Source: Apiosordaria backusii (taxonomy: Eukaryota > Ascomycota > Sordariomycetes > Sordariales > Lasiosphaeriaceae). Taken from it: a stretch of 64,000 nucleotides of DNA. How positions within the stretch are numbered: the first letter of the stretch is position 1; each line of letters starts with the position of its first letter. The notes beneath the pieces were generated by a model. That model was given only the letters and a program-made list of their open reading frames with translations. It searched no databases and was not told the origin of the DNA. Of the stretch, positions 10,842 through 21,670 are shown piece by piece. A program made the position numbers and the translations under genes. The DNA is taken from the NCBI GenBank assembly GCA_030549205.1, contig JAUKTV010000002.1:3410001-3474000 (forward strand), given 5' to 3'.

Positions 10842-12176
10842 ATGTCTTTGACCAGTGCATCTCCCCTAGAAGCCGCCCAGTCGGCCAAGTCAGCCTCCCA
10901 CGTCCTTGCGACACTCTCGGCCGATGCGCGCAACGAGGCTCTCACAGCTATTCACTCAGGACTCACAGCCGCTCGCGATGAGATTCTCGCCGCCAATGCC
11001 AGAGACCTCGAACTTGCGCGCAAGGCCGCCGCTGATGGCCAGTTGAGCCAAAGTTTAGTCTCCCGTCTCGACCTCAAGAAGCCTGGCAAGTGGGAGGATA
11101 TGCTCAAGGGCATCCTCGACGTTCGCGGCCTTGAAGACCCTGTCGGCCGTGTGACCCTGCGCACCCGCCTCGATGAGGGCCTCGATCTCGAGCGTGTGAC
11201 CTGCCCCATTGGTGTTCTTCTCATCATCTTTGAGGCCCGTCCTGAGGTCATCGCCAACATTGCTGCCCTTGCCATCAAGTCCGGCAACACAGCCATTCTC
11301 AAGGGTGGCAAGGAATCCACCGAGTCTTTTGTTGCCATCTCCCGCGTCATCTCATCTGCTCTGGAAAGCACACAGGTCCCCAACGGTGCCGTCCAGCTCG
11401 TCACCACCCGCGATGTTATCCCCCAACTGTTGGCTCTGGACAAGTATGTTGACCTGGTCATTCCCCGTGGTGGCAACGAGCTAGTCCGGTACATCAAGGA
11501 CAACACCAAGATCCCTGTCTTGGGTCATGCCGACGGCCTCTGCTCCATCTACCTCGACTCCTCTGCCGACCAAGCCGTTGCGGAAAAGGTCATTGTCGAT
11601 TCCAAGACTAACTACGTTGCCGCCTGCAACGCTCTCGAGACTCTTCTCGTTCAGGAGTCCGCTCTCTCTACCCTCCTTCCCGGTGTGGCTACTGCGCTCG
11701 CTGCCAAGGGGGTAGAACTTCGTTGCGATCCTGCTAGCAAGGCTGCTCTCGCCAACACCCCCGGTCTCAACATTGCTGACGCCACTGAGGAGGACTTCAA
11801 CACTGAGTTCTTGTCTCTCACTCTTGCCATCAAGGCTATTTCCGGTCTGAGCGAGGCTATCACTCACATTAACTCCCATGGCTCTCACCACACCGACGTC
11901 ATCCTCACCTCTAACAAGGAGGACGCTGAGACATTCATGAACGCCATCGACTCCGCCGGCGTGTATCACAATGCCTCAACCAGATTTGCCGATGGGATGA
12001 GGTATGGTTTCGGTACTGAAGTGGGTATCAGCACAAACAAAATTCATTCGAGGGGACCGGTTGGGTTGGAGGGGTTGATGATTTACAAGTACAAGATTCG
12101 TGGTGGGGGACAAGGGGCAGGTGATTATGGGGAGGGCCAGCGGCAATATTTACATCAGAAGTTGCCTTTGGAGTAG
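10842..12176 (+). CDS. PRO2: Gamma-glutamyl phosphate reductase (proline biosynthesis)
   Basis: Cytosolic NADPH-dependent enzyme (EC 1.2.1.41) that reduces gamma-glutamyl phosphate to glutamate-5-semialdehyde, the second step from glutamate to proline. Intronless, 444 residues, the normal length for fungal and bacterial ProA. Family blocks: CPIGVLLIIFEARPEV (about 125), IKSGNTAILKGGKE, VIPRGGNELVRYI, and the active-site cysteine in NYVAACNALETLL (Cys about 262), typical of the aldehyde dehydrogenase superfamily. C-terminal HNASTRFADGMRYGFGTEVGIS is also conserved. The start at 10842 gives the usual N-terminus. No fusion to glutamate kinase is present, so the kinase must be encoded elsewhere, as in other fungi. 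Confidence 0.97.
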   Translation: MSLTSASPLEAAQSAKSASHVLATLSADARNEALTAIHSGLTAARDEILAANARDLELARKAAADGQLSQSLVSRLDLKKPGKWEDMLKGILDVRGLEDPVGRVTLRTRLDEGLDLERVTCPIGVLLIIFEARPEVIANIAALAIKSGNTAILKGGKESTESFVAISRVISSALESTQVPNGAVQLVTTRDVIPQLLALDKYVDLVIPRGGNELVRYIKDNTKIPVLGHADGLCSIYLDSSADQAVAEKVIVDSKTNYVAACNALETLLVQESALSTLLPGVATALAAKGVELRCDPASKAALANTPGLNIADATEEDFNTEFLSLTLAIKAISGLSEAITHINSHGSHHTDVILTSNKEDAETFMNAIDSAGVYHNASTRFADGMRYGFGTEVGISTNKIHSRGPVGLEGLMIYKYKIRGGGQGAGDYGEGQRQYLHQKLPLE

Positions 12177-12885
12177 GGTTGAGAGTGAGAAAAGGACTGG
12201 TGCTTCCTATTACGCGCGGCGATGCCACGGCTCCGTGATGCCAACGACACCCCGCCCATGCCTGAAGACACTCTTGAGCTCAATCTTATCCGCAGAGTGG
12301 TACTGAAACAGATCCTTTTCTGTCCCGGCCGGTGCAGTATCGCGATGGGTATAAAAGGGGAAAGCGCGAGAGCAAAATAGGGGGGCCAAGAAAGCGCAAG
12401 GCTCCAAAGAGGTTTAAACAGGTAAAAGTTAATGAGAAGAGAAAAGAAAAAGGTCCACGGTTCAATCTCGTTCTTGCCGCCGTTTCCCTGTCACTGAGGC
12501 TTGTCTGAAGGTTCAGTGTGAGAGATCCCTTCCCGAGGTCAGCTGCTAAGAAACCAAACTACTCACTATTCTCGACACTTAATAAAATCTAATAGAAAAC
12601 GCTAATAATCCACACGGACATACTAAGAAGGTACTCTGGTCAACCGAGGTGCGGTGTTGAACAAGGCCAATCATCTTGAACGGACTTGCGCCAGGGGCGC
12701 CAATGAGCCAGGGTTTTCAACGAGAGGTGTTGGATCTATTATGTGTGATCAGCACCTACTCGGCAACTTCAGAGGCGCCAGATAGTTTTGGGCTCACCAT
12801 CAACATCAGTCAGTGAGAAGGACTGTAATTGATAGATACTATACTTACCACTTTTCTGTTCAACAAACCAATCCCTTGAGAATTA

Positions 12886-13167
12886 CAACCCTCCGGGTTT
12901 ACAATGGTTAAATGTTTACCTGCCAAGGCCAGACAGCAAGATTGAGGTGCGCAATAAAACAAGGCCGAAATAGCTGGAAATTTGGTAATTTATTGTAGCT
13001 TAGGGGTGGTTATTGCTTTCTTAACTGGAAAGCTGGTAATGGCCAGAGCGTCGAAGACTTTTAAAGTACTCTACCAAGGAAATCACCAGCCAAGTCACCT
13101 GGCTAACCGCCCCTTGTTGGTGCCTTCAGAGTTCATAACTTTTAACCTTTGTAACCCCGGAGGGTTG
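12886..13167. mobile_element. MITE-like element, 282 bp, TA target duplication
   Basis: Terminal inverted repeats of about 31 bp (12886-12916 and 13137-13167) with three mismatches; both begin CAACCCTCCGGG when read inward. TA dinucleotides sit directly outside both ends (12884-12885 and 13168-13169). The interior has no coding capacity. Structure fits a non-autonomous Tc1/mariner-type element. Confidence 0.8.
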
Positions 13168-13302
13168 TAGATGCAGGGCATACATGCAAAAGAATTACCG
13201 GAAATGGGCATCGATGCAGTCTCGTTGCGTGAGGGGGAGCGGGAGCGGGGGCCTTTGACCAGCCAATACCAGATGGCGTCGGCCAGCCTCGTCTAACACT
13301 GG

Positions 13303-13347
13303 CATCAGCCCGTCTAGCATCAGCCCGTCTAGCATCAGCCCGTCTAA
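13303..13347. repeat. 15-bp tandem repeat, 3 copies
   Basis: Three copies of CATCAGCCCGTCTAG, the last differing at its final base, about 225 bp upstream of family member A. Confidence 0.9.
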
Positions 13348-13571
13348 CATCTGAATAGGACTCCTTCTCTTACAACTCGGTGGACGTTCCGCACTGCCAC
13401 TCAGGATACTCAAGTACATATAAAGTTGGGCAACCATTCATACCCCGATAGTTTCTGAAAAATCTTTCGTTGACTTATTTGCCAATTTCCTCGTCTCTCT
13501 CTCTTTCTCCTTCCCGATAACTCTCCCTTACACCCCCCTCCATACAAAGATCAAACCCGAGCTAGCCAATC

Positions 13572-13958
13572 ATGTTCTTCAGATCAAGGCGCACACCAAG
13601 ACACAATGGGAGAGACACTCAAGAGACGACTCCAGCCCTCAACAGCTTGATCATTACCAAACTTGACGACATCGACAACAAACTCACTACCATCATGAAC
13701 AATCACCCCAACAATTACGACGCAGTCAGACACGAACTTGAAGCCAATGCCCAGACCATTGGGCCGCCTCATGTCCTCAGGACTCAGATACCAGAACGCC
13801 AAGTCGTCAATGGAGAGCATGAATATCATGAAGAACAAGAAGCAGAAGTCGTGAGGGGGACACAAATCCAGCCACTCGGGGTGCTCCAGAGTAGAGCTGC
13901 TGTTCTTATCCTCATATGTGCTTTTTTGCTATTTCTCCACTTGCTTTACTTCAGATAG
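13572..13958 (+). CDS. Small coiled-coil tail-anchored protein, family member A
   Basis: 128 residues, no intron. First of four related genes in the window. Layout: short basic N-terminus (MFFRSRRTPRH), a conserved helical block (KLDDIDNKLTTIMNNHPNN then AVRHELEA, about residues 30-58), a variable acidic Pro/Gln-rich linker, and a single hydrophobic segment at the extreme C-terminus (AAVLILICAFLLFLHLLYF, about 109-127) ending in Arg. This predicts a tail-anchored membrane protein facing the cytosol. No known family is recognised and no function can be assigned. A TATA-like ATATAAAG lies about 155 bp upstream. The shared motif in four copies is the main evidence that it is a real gene. Confidence 0.75.
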   Translation: MFFRSRRTPRHNGRDTQETTPALNSLIITKLDDIDNKLTTIMNNHPNNYDAVRHELEANAQTIGPPHVLRTQIPERQVVNGEHEYHEEQEAEVVRGTQIQPLGVLQSRAAVLILICAFLLFLHLLYFR

Positions 13959-15036
13959 CTGGACACACTGGGGCTTTCTGGCTCTAACTTTTCTTACCCC
14001 TAGTCTCCCTCTTGTGTGGACAATCAAAGTCTAGAACTTACACGGGCAGTTGTCTCTGTTGCCCTCCCTGGCGGTTCACGCTTCTCGTGTTTATCTTCTT
14101 CCGGCATCGAAGCCAAAAGCTCAATGGCGGGAGGCAGGACTCTTCATGTGTTGGTGGACATGGTTGAGCGAAGATTGGTGCTGCCAAGGCTAGTGCCTAT
14201 TGGATTGCTAGCGGCTGTGGATTGGTGTTTATAGGAGGCAGGAGTTCGTACGTAATTTTGACAAATGATCGCGACCTTGGGTGTTTCTTTGTTTTGTTGG
14301 AAAGTATGCCCCGATGGGAGGAATTCCGGGTTCTCTCCTCGTTTTTGAAGAAGGGATTTGTGGGAGAGACAAAACTGGAGGTTCTGGTCTGACAGCCAGA
14401 TGTATGTAAGGTCTTGAGCTTTTCCAGAAGAAATTCCATGAACAATGGCCTAAGAAATGGGGTTGGTATCTGTACACAAGATCGAATCTGCTTTGATACA
14501 AATATGATAGTAGCACGGCCGGGTTGACCCCATCTGCTTAACTTAGTAAGGGTAGCCTACCCAGTCCCATGCTTAACGATCTTTTGAGGCTAAGGGCTAC
14601 CAATTCGTCAACTCGGTACAGAATAATCATATATAATAAGCACATTGCAAGCATATTCTAAGAATCCCAAGGCGAAGTTTACAGCCAATCAGATGGTTCA
14701 GGCCAGCGCAAGCCCACCTGTGTCCCTGGGGCGCAGGTTTGACTGACCCCGATTGCCCATGTTCACTCACATACGGTGTTGCGGTGTTGAGACATAAAAG
14801 ACCGCTTGCGATGACCATCGCCATGTTTTGTGAGTATATCTGTCAAGTCACTTTCCCTCCCTTTTTCACTTCGTGTCCAAGTATTATACCCAGTTTAACT
14901 TGCCACTTCCCTCGTGCGACACTCGCCTTCCTTCATCTTTATGGGCCCCCATTGTCCAGTTCTACTATTCCACACGATCGACTACACTCTTAACCTGAAT
15001 ATATATATATATTTGTTGAAACTGCATTGATCGATC
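13959..15036. other. Intergenic between family members A and B
   Basis: About 1.1 kb. Short ORFs here show no coding character. An AT dinucleotide run (14998-15011) lies about 25 bp before the start of member B. Confidence 0.6.
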
Positions 15037-15471
15037 ATGTTCCTATTCAAGACCAAAGCCGAGGCGAGAAGAGAGGCACAGCAAAAGCTTGACAGCATCC
15101 ACAACAAGCTCGACGACATCGACTACAAGCTTACTACAATCAACAACCATCTCAACAACCTCGAATCAGTCAGACATGAGCTTGAAGCCCATCCACCTCC
15201 AAACCTCTACAACTGGCCCAACAATCTCCACGTTGCCCAGCCCATGCCGTCACCTCCTGTTCCTCATGCTGGGACCCGTACCGCTCCAGAGCAGGACCCA
15301 AACGCCACCGAGTTACGACGTCACGAGGGCAACGTAGGTGGAGAGGAAGCACGAGGGGTAGAGCTGGCAGTGGCTCAACCAGTGCCGAGCGTGGAAGTCG
15401 GCGCCAGGATCAATGTCTTTCTTGTTGTGTTTGCTTGTCTGTGTCTTCTACTCTCTCTTCTCTTTAGATAG
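15037..15471 (+). CDS. Small coiled-coil tail-anchored protein, family member B
   Basis: 144 residues, single exon, same strand as A. N-terminus MFLFKTKAEARREAQQKL is basic and amphipathic. The family block follows: KLDDIDYKLTTINNHLNN and SVRHELEA. The linker (about 55-120) is Pro-rich and variable. The C-terminus INVFLVVFACLCLLLSLLF plus a final Arg is a single membrane anchor with two Cys that could be lipidated. Closest to member C at the N-terminus (MF-x-FKTK). Unknown function; it may sit on ER, mitochondria or peroxisomes like other tail-anchored proteins. Confidence 0.78.
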   Translation: MFLFKTKAEARREAQQKLDSIHNKLDDIDYKLTTINNHLNNLESVRHELEAHPPPNLYNWPNNLHVAQPMPSPPVPHAGTRTAPEQDPNATELRRHEGNVGGEEARGVELAVAQPVPSVEVGARINVFLVVFACLCLLLSLLFR

Positions 15472-16580
15472 GCAGGCTTATTATGGCGCCTGGCTCTGGT
15501 TGCTCTGCCTACCGTACCTCGACACATTTAAACTCCGGATATATGTGTCCCTAGCTTCGTCTTCTTTGTTGTTATTTCTCTTGTTTTGAGGCTGCGAAGC
15601 CTGCTGGTCGCTAATCGGTGTTAAGAGGTGTCTATGTTGTTGTTACGATGAACAACGAGGTAGGTAGTCAAGTGTCTTTCTTATTTTACTTTAGAGTATG
15701 GTATGGAAAAGGTTGGACTATTTTATATTCTTTGTGGGGGTTCCGGAACGGGAGTTGTATCATGAGAATACATCAGCACACTTTACCAGAAAAGTAAAGT
15801 GGTTTGTGGTATATGGCAATGTTTTGGGGGGGGGGGGGGGGGAGGATTGGAATCTCATTGCCAGCTTGAACGAACGGGGTAGAGCAATCCAAGATACCTA
15901 CCGATAGTCTCTTAATCAGTGCTCTCCCATGATCGCTCCTTTTGCCTCCTAATGATCTCCAGTATCATAGGAGCTATTTACCCACCTACCATATAGGCCT
16001 TTTCACCATGCGCTACCATGTATATCGAAAACAGTTGAGAAATTTCACCTAAATACCTAAGGTAGGTAGCCAGTAGCCACACCTTCACCCCAATTACATG
16101 GTTTTCGCAACGCATCAGAATATAAACAGAGTCGCTCTGGAAATATAGCTCTTTTCCGGAACCCAAAGTATTATCTGTGAGTTCTGAATAGGGCGGTGCA
16201 TGGGACAGCGCCTGACCTTGTTATGATAGAATAGCTCTTGTTGGGATGGTGTGCGGGACCGGATGAGATCCGGGACGGTGCCCAGCCTCGTCGTGAGCTT
16301 CGACGAAATAGGAAATCATTGCCGCGGTGTGATATTGTCCACCAAGGGCTCTCCTCTTTTCTCCAACATTCTTCTCTCTTTGTTCCATCTTTCTCTCCAC
16401 CGTTGCCCCAATCTCTCACTACCTAGGCTTATATTATATATATATATAGATTCACCAGCAGCTTCACACATCTGTACGTGGTACGCTCTCGGTCAACATA
16501 CCTCTTAACCTTTACGCCCTTTCCCACAAACCGCGTGCGCTAACACTACCTCAGGTACACACAACGCACACCTACCGACC
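15472..16580. other. Intergenic between family members B and C
   Basis: About 1.1 kb with a G17 homopolymer and an AT-rich TATA-like run (16432-16449) upstream of member C. No supportable gene. Confidence 0.6.
15826..15842 (+). repeat. G17 homopolymer
   Basis: Unbroken run of 17 G, rare in fungal DNA because it is unstable and G-quadruplex prone. The exact length may be unreliable in assembly. Confidence 0.85.
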
Positions 16581-16973
16581 ATGTTCCCATTCAAGACCAA
16601 AGATAAAACAAGAAGGGAGACGCGGCAGAGACTTGATGATATGAGAGACCAACTCGGCAAAATCGACGACAAGCTCACGACCCTCATCAACAACCATCTC
16701 AAGAACACCGATCCAGCCAGACATGAACTCGAAGACAACTCAGACCTACTCTTGCACTATTCTCATTCCAATCGTCAAGCTGCACAGCCCGTTTGGCTCC
16801 CTGCCGCCCCTCCGGCTACCACACGTGAAGAAGCCTCCCACAACGCAGGGCCGCAACATCACCCAACAGAAGCTGTGCTCGCCCAACCAGCTCCGGCAGC
16901 TGACAACAGATCTCTTATCCTTCTTCTTGTGTGTGCTTTTTTGGTCGCCATCTTTTTACGGTTCTTTGCGTAG
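16581..16973 (+). CDS. Small coiled-coil tail-anchored protein, family member C
   Basis: 130 residues, single exon, third in the tandem run. N-terminus MFPFKTKDKTRRETRQRLDD, family block KIDDKLTTLINNHLKN and ARHELED, a Pro/Ala/His-rich linker, then the C-terminal anchor SLILLLVCAFLVAIFLRFF. The spacing from ATG to the HELE motif is nearly the same in A, B and C, while the linker is free to vary, so selection appears to act on the helix and anchor. Function unknown. Confidence 0.77.
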   Translation: MFPFKTKDKTRRETRQRLDDMRDQLGKIDDKLTTLINNHLKNTDPARHELEDNSDLLLHYSHSNRQAAQPVWLPAAPPATTREEASHNAGPQHHPTEAVLAQPAPAADNRSLILLLVCAFLVAIFLRFFA

Positions 16974-17412
16974 CTTGGTTCGTGCTATGGGAGGAGGAAA
17001 CCTCGCAAACAGCCCGTGAAAATGGATGGACAACGGCATGTTTCTTTCTTTTGTTAGATATATGATCGGTGCCAAGTAGGTACTTATGGTAAAGGTTCAA
17101 GGACCTCTTTCAGCGTGATTGCTGAGGATGTTGGGTCGGCAGGCGGATCAGGGCTGATGGACCAAAGGCTGTCGGTGTGACCCGGAATGGAGATCTCGAT
17201 ACTATCTTTGATGTAACTGGACAAGTGAGAGATTGAAAACCGCGGGTCTATTTGTAGGGCGATGAATAAGGAAGAAGTTCAAAGTCACAGTTTGTAGATA
17301 AAAATGACCATATTCTAGTACAAGATTCTATGTCTTCATGAATCGTTAGCATCATTCTGCTGTCTCACTCCGACAACACATACCTTCACTCTTCTGACTA
17401 CCCGTTCCTGCA
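16974..17412. other. Intergenic between convergent genes
   Basis: 439 bp between member C and the oxidoreductase stop codon. Nothing supportable seen. Confidence 0.7.
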
Positions 17413-18496
17413 CTATGAGATAGTGCAAATAACCTTCCCCATCGTCTTATTACCCTCGAGCACCTCATGCCCCTTTTGTATCTCCTCCCAAGGCAAGACC
17501 CTATCAACAAACACCTTCAACCCCCCCTTCTCAAACTTTGGCAGATACTCCTGCTCCAATCTATCCCTCAGCTTTCCTTGATACTCCTCATCCCTACTCC
17601 TCAATGTACTCCCCTCAATCCTCACCCTCTTGTACAACAGTTTCCCAATATTCGCCTTCTCCGGCGTTTGGGCCCCTCCCATAAGCCCCAATATCACAAT
17701 CCTCCCATCCCTTGCCACAACATCCAGATTCTTCTCGAAATAACTCCCCCCAATAAAATCAACAATGAGATCCACCCCCTTGCCCCCCGTAGCCTCCAAC
17801 ACCCCCTTAACCCAGTCCTTAGACTTGTAGTTAAACGCCTTCGTGGCCCCTAGCGTTCCCTCGAGGAACTTTATCTTCTCCGGTGTCCCAGCCGTAGCAT
17901 ATATCGCGCTCGCCCCCGAGACTTTCGAAAGCTGTATCCCCGAAATCGAAACCGAGCTAGCCCCCGCATGCCACAATATCGTCTTCCCCTTCGCGCCCCC
18001 CAGCACAAAATCCAACGCCTGCAGCGCCGTGATCCACGTCTCTGGGATCCCGGCCGCTTGCTCAAACGACAACCAACTCGGTTTATGCAGTAGCATCCGG
18101 GTAGAGACGGAGATATACTCTGCGTATGCTCCTCCGTAGGCTAGACCGAAAACTTCGTCTCCCTTCTTGAAGTGCTCGTGATCCCGGTTGGGGTCCCCTC
18201 CAAAAGAGACGATGGTGCCGCTGAACTCGACGCCTAACGTAGAGGGTGCCTGGGGTGGAAGGGGGTAGTTCCCTTCTCTTTGGAGAAGGTCCATTCTGTT
18301 GAGGCCAAAGGCGTGGACTTTGACCAACGCATGGCCGGCAGGGGCACTGGGGACAGGGGTGGAAGAGTTGATGAACAGGGCGGAGACGGGACCTTTGCCG
18401 TTTTTGATGTCTGGGTTGGGGTTAGTGATGATGAGGTGAGGGAGAGGGAGAGGCAGAAGAGTGGAACGAACCGACTGCTTTCATGAGGTCGGGCAT
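17413..18496 (-). CDS. NADPH:quinone oxidoreductase (PIG3/TP53I3-like, MDR superfamily)
   Basis: Zinc-independent medium-chain dehydrogenase/reductase that likely reduces quinones or enones with NADPH in the cytosol. Two exons: 18496-18472 (only 25 nt) and 18410-17413, with a 61-bp intron (GTTCGT...CCAG); product 340 residues. Splicing gives MPDLMKAVDIKNGKGPV, a normal N-terminus for the family. Marks: GLNRMDLLQREGNYPLPP (about 55-70), LGVEFSGTIV, GDEVFGLAYGGAYAEY, AAGIPETWITALQAL, and the nucleotide-binding ILWHAGASSVSISGIQL. The canonical GASGVG is here GASSVS, a change in the glycine-rich turn. The short first exon could be missed by automatic gene calling. Convergent with family member C. 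Confidence 0.93.
18411..18471 (-). other. Intron after a 25-nt first exon
   Basis: 61 bp. Donor GTTCGT, acceptor CCAG. It splits the Asp codon of AVD-IKNG and removes the stop codons upstream of the long ORF. Confidence 0.87.
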
Positions 18497-21047
18497 TTTT
18501 CGAGTGTTTTTGTAAGTCGTCTGAGTTTGAGAGTCCTATCGATGAGTGAGAACAACTAATGTGAAAAGCGGCTTATATTCACTTGAACGCCGTGGAACAG
18601 AACAGGAGACGTTTGAAGCGGCTTATAAATGGCGGGGTTCAGACGGATGACGTTATGTATGCGCGGGGTTATACCCGAGGAAACCATGCACAATCCGGCA
18701 GCATCCGGCCCTCCCAACGGCTGGATGCCGAGACGTGGAACGGAAAACCAACGTCGAGGTTACCTGCCGGCCCAAGCACCTAGACGTTTATCAACTGGCT
18801 GTTCGGACATGACCCGATAGTGATGTTACCCAACATCTCAAATGCCAATGATGCTGTGAAACGGATGGGAGGCTTGAACTACCGAGCCGTATTGAATATC
18901 TCCTGGCAACAATTAAACCTGAAGGTGAGGATGGTCGAGTGACGGGATACCAAAACGCTTGTTCTGATCGTATGATTAGATATAAGAAAATAGGGTATTG
19001 TTGATATCAGAGAAGATTCATTCACTTGATACCCAAGTGTGAGGCAGAAAAGAGTCAATGCCGCCCTCATGGCATCGAGATAGGGCTGAAGAAGGCCGCT
19101 GGAACTTGGAAATCAAGAGTGAGAGCTGTGAGAAACCCCGAGCTGACAAACGCGACCCGGCGTGATGGGATCATGGTTCGCGTTGTTGTTTGTGTCACGT
19201 CCTTTTCGCTATGGGCACCATATGCAGCATCTCGCATGGTGGTATTGGCGATGGCGGAAATTACACACATGCTGGACCTGCAGCTGCCAGCTCAACCAAC
19301 AATCTAAATATCCGGCATCGGACTGGACATGGCAGTGAGATTTTTTCTGATCCTCAGGACGCGTGTTTGATGGGCGTGATAGACGTGATCAACAGGTGGT
19401 TGACAGGTTGGCAGAAAGCATGACGTCGTCCCGAACGTTCGGATCGGGCAGATCGGTTCTTGTCGTGGGTCACCGTGGGTCGCCGTGGCATCGCGGGACT
19501 CGGCCATAACGGCGGACCACCGGGCCTGGGCAATCTTGAACATGTGAAGGGAACTCCACTGTCAGTCGACTTCCCGGGCCGGGTTCCTTCAGGGGGCTGA
19601 AAGAACAAGTTCCTGCTGTTGTCGAGGAGACGGGGGGCCTTTTAATGAAGTATGAACCCTGGGGAAAACAATGGGGCCAATCGGCTGGGAAGGAGTCCAG
19701 AACAAACACGGTGTGTTCCAGAAATAGCCGGCGCATTTCCTGACCGACAGTGGTTCTCGAAACAGAAGTAAATTATTCAATGCGAACCATTCAATAAAAT
19801 GCAGCAAACGAAAAGAGAGAGAGCAATACGAGGGCATCCAAAGATGACATGTCGATATTTAGCGCCCGCTTGACCTGATTTGGTCGATGCTGGGTGGGGG
19901 GCTGCAGCTTTCTGGAAGTGATGATGGGTGATGATGAGATGGTAGCGGTGAAAACCCGGAAGGAACGGTGGATTGATCTGCCGGAAAACCATGCCCTGAA
20001 TTCAGGCAGGATCTCGGCGCGTTAGCCAAAGTGCGTGATCTCGCCCAGAGACGCTATCGCGCGCTAACATCTTCACTGCTGTCCCTCATTGCAGCGAGAT
20101 GAGATGGGATGGGATGAATTGCAGCATGCAGCGGTGCAGGAAGGAGGTGTGGGTGGGAGCGGCCCACCTGCAAGGTACGGAGTACGAACCACTCAAACAG
20201 TGGCCGTATGCCACCTCATCTGTTCATTTCCGCCGAGAGCAAGGTGCCATTTCCAGGCACACCCAGAACACCGAAAACCCCGGCTTCACTTGTTTCGCTT
20301 CCTTTTGTTCTTGAAGAAGAGCGCCAGCATGCTCCTTGTCGCACACACGTTTGTGCAACATGGCGATGAGACGCTCTGCGAGATGGGAGGAGTGCTGACC
20401 TTTTGCCCCAGACGCGCGGTGATGAAGCTGAAGAGAAATCTCTCATTAAACGGCTGAAGGTGCCTTTGGCTCAGATCCGCCGTGATCCCTGCAATGCTCC
20501 CGAGCAGGGCCCAGCCAGGCCGCTTCGTCTTGACCACATCGGATGCGCACAGGAAATTGGGCCATTGCTGGCACCTGCCATGATGTGCCATCCATTTCCG
20601 AAAACACCACGCCCAGGCAATCGACAGCCTCCCGTTGGCCGCCACCGCCAGTCCAGGGTCCACACTCCCCTTTTCCACCCACCCCTGATCGCCCCCCTGC
20701 TCGGGTGCTTGATTTGGTCCATTTTCGGAGACACGCTTTCACTCCCACCAAATCCTGGTTCGTCTGGCTCTCCTGGCAACACCCAAGGAAAAATGGGCTG
20801 CTTCTGGGGGGACAGGCTGGGTTTCCCCGTCCGTCTGATGAGTGTCGCTATATAACTCGTGTCCGCTCTCCGAAATCACCTCGTTGCTCTTTTCTCTCTT
20901 CACCCACACGCTCTCTAACAGCCCTGACTTTTAAGTCAAGTACATTCGTTCTACAACGACAGCGCCTTCACCACCTCTACACCTCACATCCTCTCCAACG
21001 TACATACTCTCGAGTATATAATTTAATACCCGAACAAATCAGTCAAA
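18497..21047. other. Intergenic, upstream of quinone oxidoreductase and wall protein
   Basis: About 2.5 kb between divergent genes. Overlapping short ORFs on both strands at 20.2-21.2 kb have no conserved motif and are judged chance. A TATA box for the wall protein lies near 20850. Confidence 0.6.
20849..20855 (+). promoter_or_regulatory. TATA box of the GPI wall-protein gene
   Basis: TATATAA, 193 bp upstream of the ATG at 21048, followed by a CT-rich stretch and a leader ending in TCAAA before ATG. Fits a strongly expressed surface-protein gene. Confidence 0.5.
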
Positions 21048-21670
21048 ATGAAGTTCTCCGCTGCCGTCCTTGCCCTCGCCGCTGGCGCCAACGCCTTCAA
21101 GAACGTCACCTACACCACCGAGGTCGTTACTGCCATCACCACCTACTGCCCCGAGCCCACCACTGTCGAGTATGGCGGCACCACCTACACCATCACTGAG
21201 GTACGATTTTTCTTGGGGATTCAACAACCGGGGACAACCATGGGAGCACTGTTTCAGAATTGGAACACTTTCAGGGGAATACCCGAGTTGACTTGAACCA
21301 ACACTTGGCAAAAAGAACATCGCGACTAACTCACCTCACAGGCCACCACTCTGACCATCTCCGACTGCCCTTGCACTATCAAGAAGCCCGTCACTACTAT
21401 CTCGTCAGTGATCTGCCACGACTGGTGCGTCCCTAACATCGAATTGGGATTCGCCATTCCTTTTGAGCGTCCAATGCTAACATACTCTTCAGCGCCCCTG
21501 TTTACCACAACAGCACCGTCGCCCCTGGCCCCACCACCACCCCCGTTGGCACCATCGGCCAGCCCGCCCCCACCAAGTCGGCTCTCCCCACCGCTGGTGC
21601 CGGCAAGGCCGCTGCCCTCTCCGGCGGTGCCCTCGCTGGTGTCCTCGGCTTCGTTGCCCTTGCCCTCTAA
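21048..21670 (+). CDS. Small GPI-type cell-wall protein
   Basis: Three exons (21048-21200, 21342-21424, 21493-21670) encode 137 residues. The start MKFSAAVLALAAGANAF is a clear signal peptide. The mature part carries the wall-protein motif TYTTEVVTAITTYCPEP then GGTTYTITEATTLTISDCPC, rich in Thr and with five cysteines, seen in many fungal cell-wall and clock-controlled proteins. A Pro/Thr-rich spacer (VAPGPTTTPVGTIGQPAP) precedes a GPI-signal-like end: small residues (GAGKAAALSGG) then ALAGVLGFVALAL. Both introns have consensus ends (GTACGA...CACAG and GTGCGT...TTCAG). Strong C-ending codon bias suggests high expression. Role: structural or adhesive surface protein. Confidence 0.9.

Larger units (their letters stand above)
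12177..13571. other. Intergenic with MITE and short tandem repeat
   Basis: About 1.4 kb without a supportable gene. It contains a 282-bp MITE-like element and a 15-bp repeat, both listed separately, and the upstream region of family member A. Confidence 0.7.

Noticed and set aside
13303..13347. CRISPR-like array
   Set aside because: Direct tandem repeats without spacers, in a eukaryotic genome.
10842..18496. Biosynthetic gene cluster
   Set aside because: The genes (PRO2, small anchors, oxidoreductase) have no core synthase or shared pathway; neighbouring appears accidental.
20543..21199. 218-codon ORF on + overlapping the wall-protein start
   Set aside because: Overlaps the well-supported signal-peptide exon in another frame; composition is Pro/His/Arg-rich noise.
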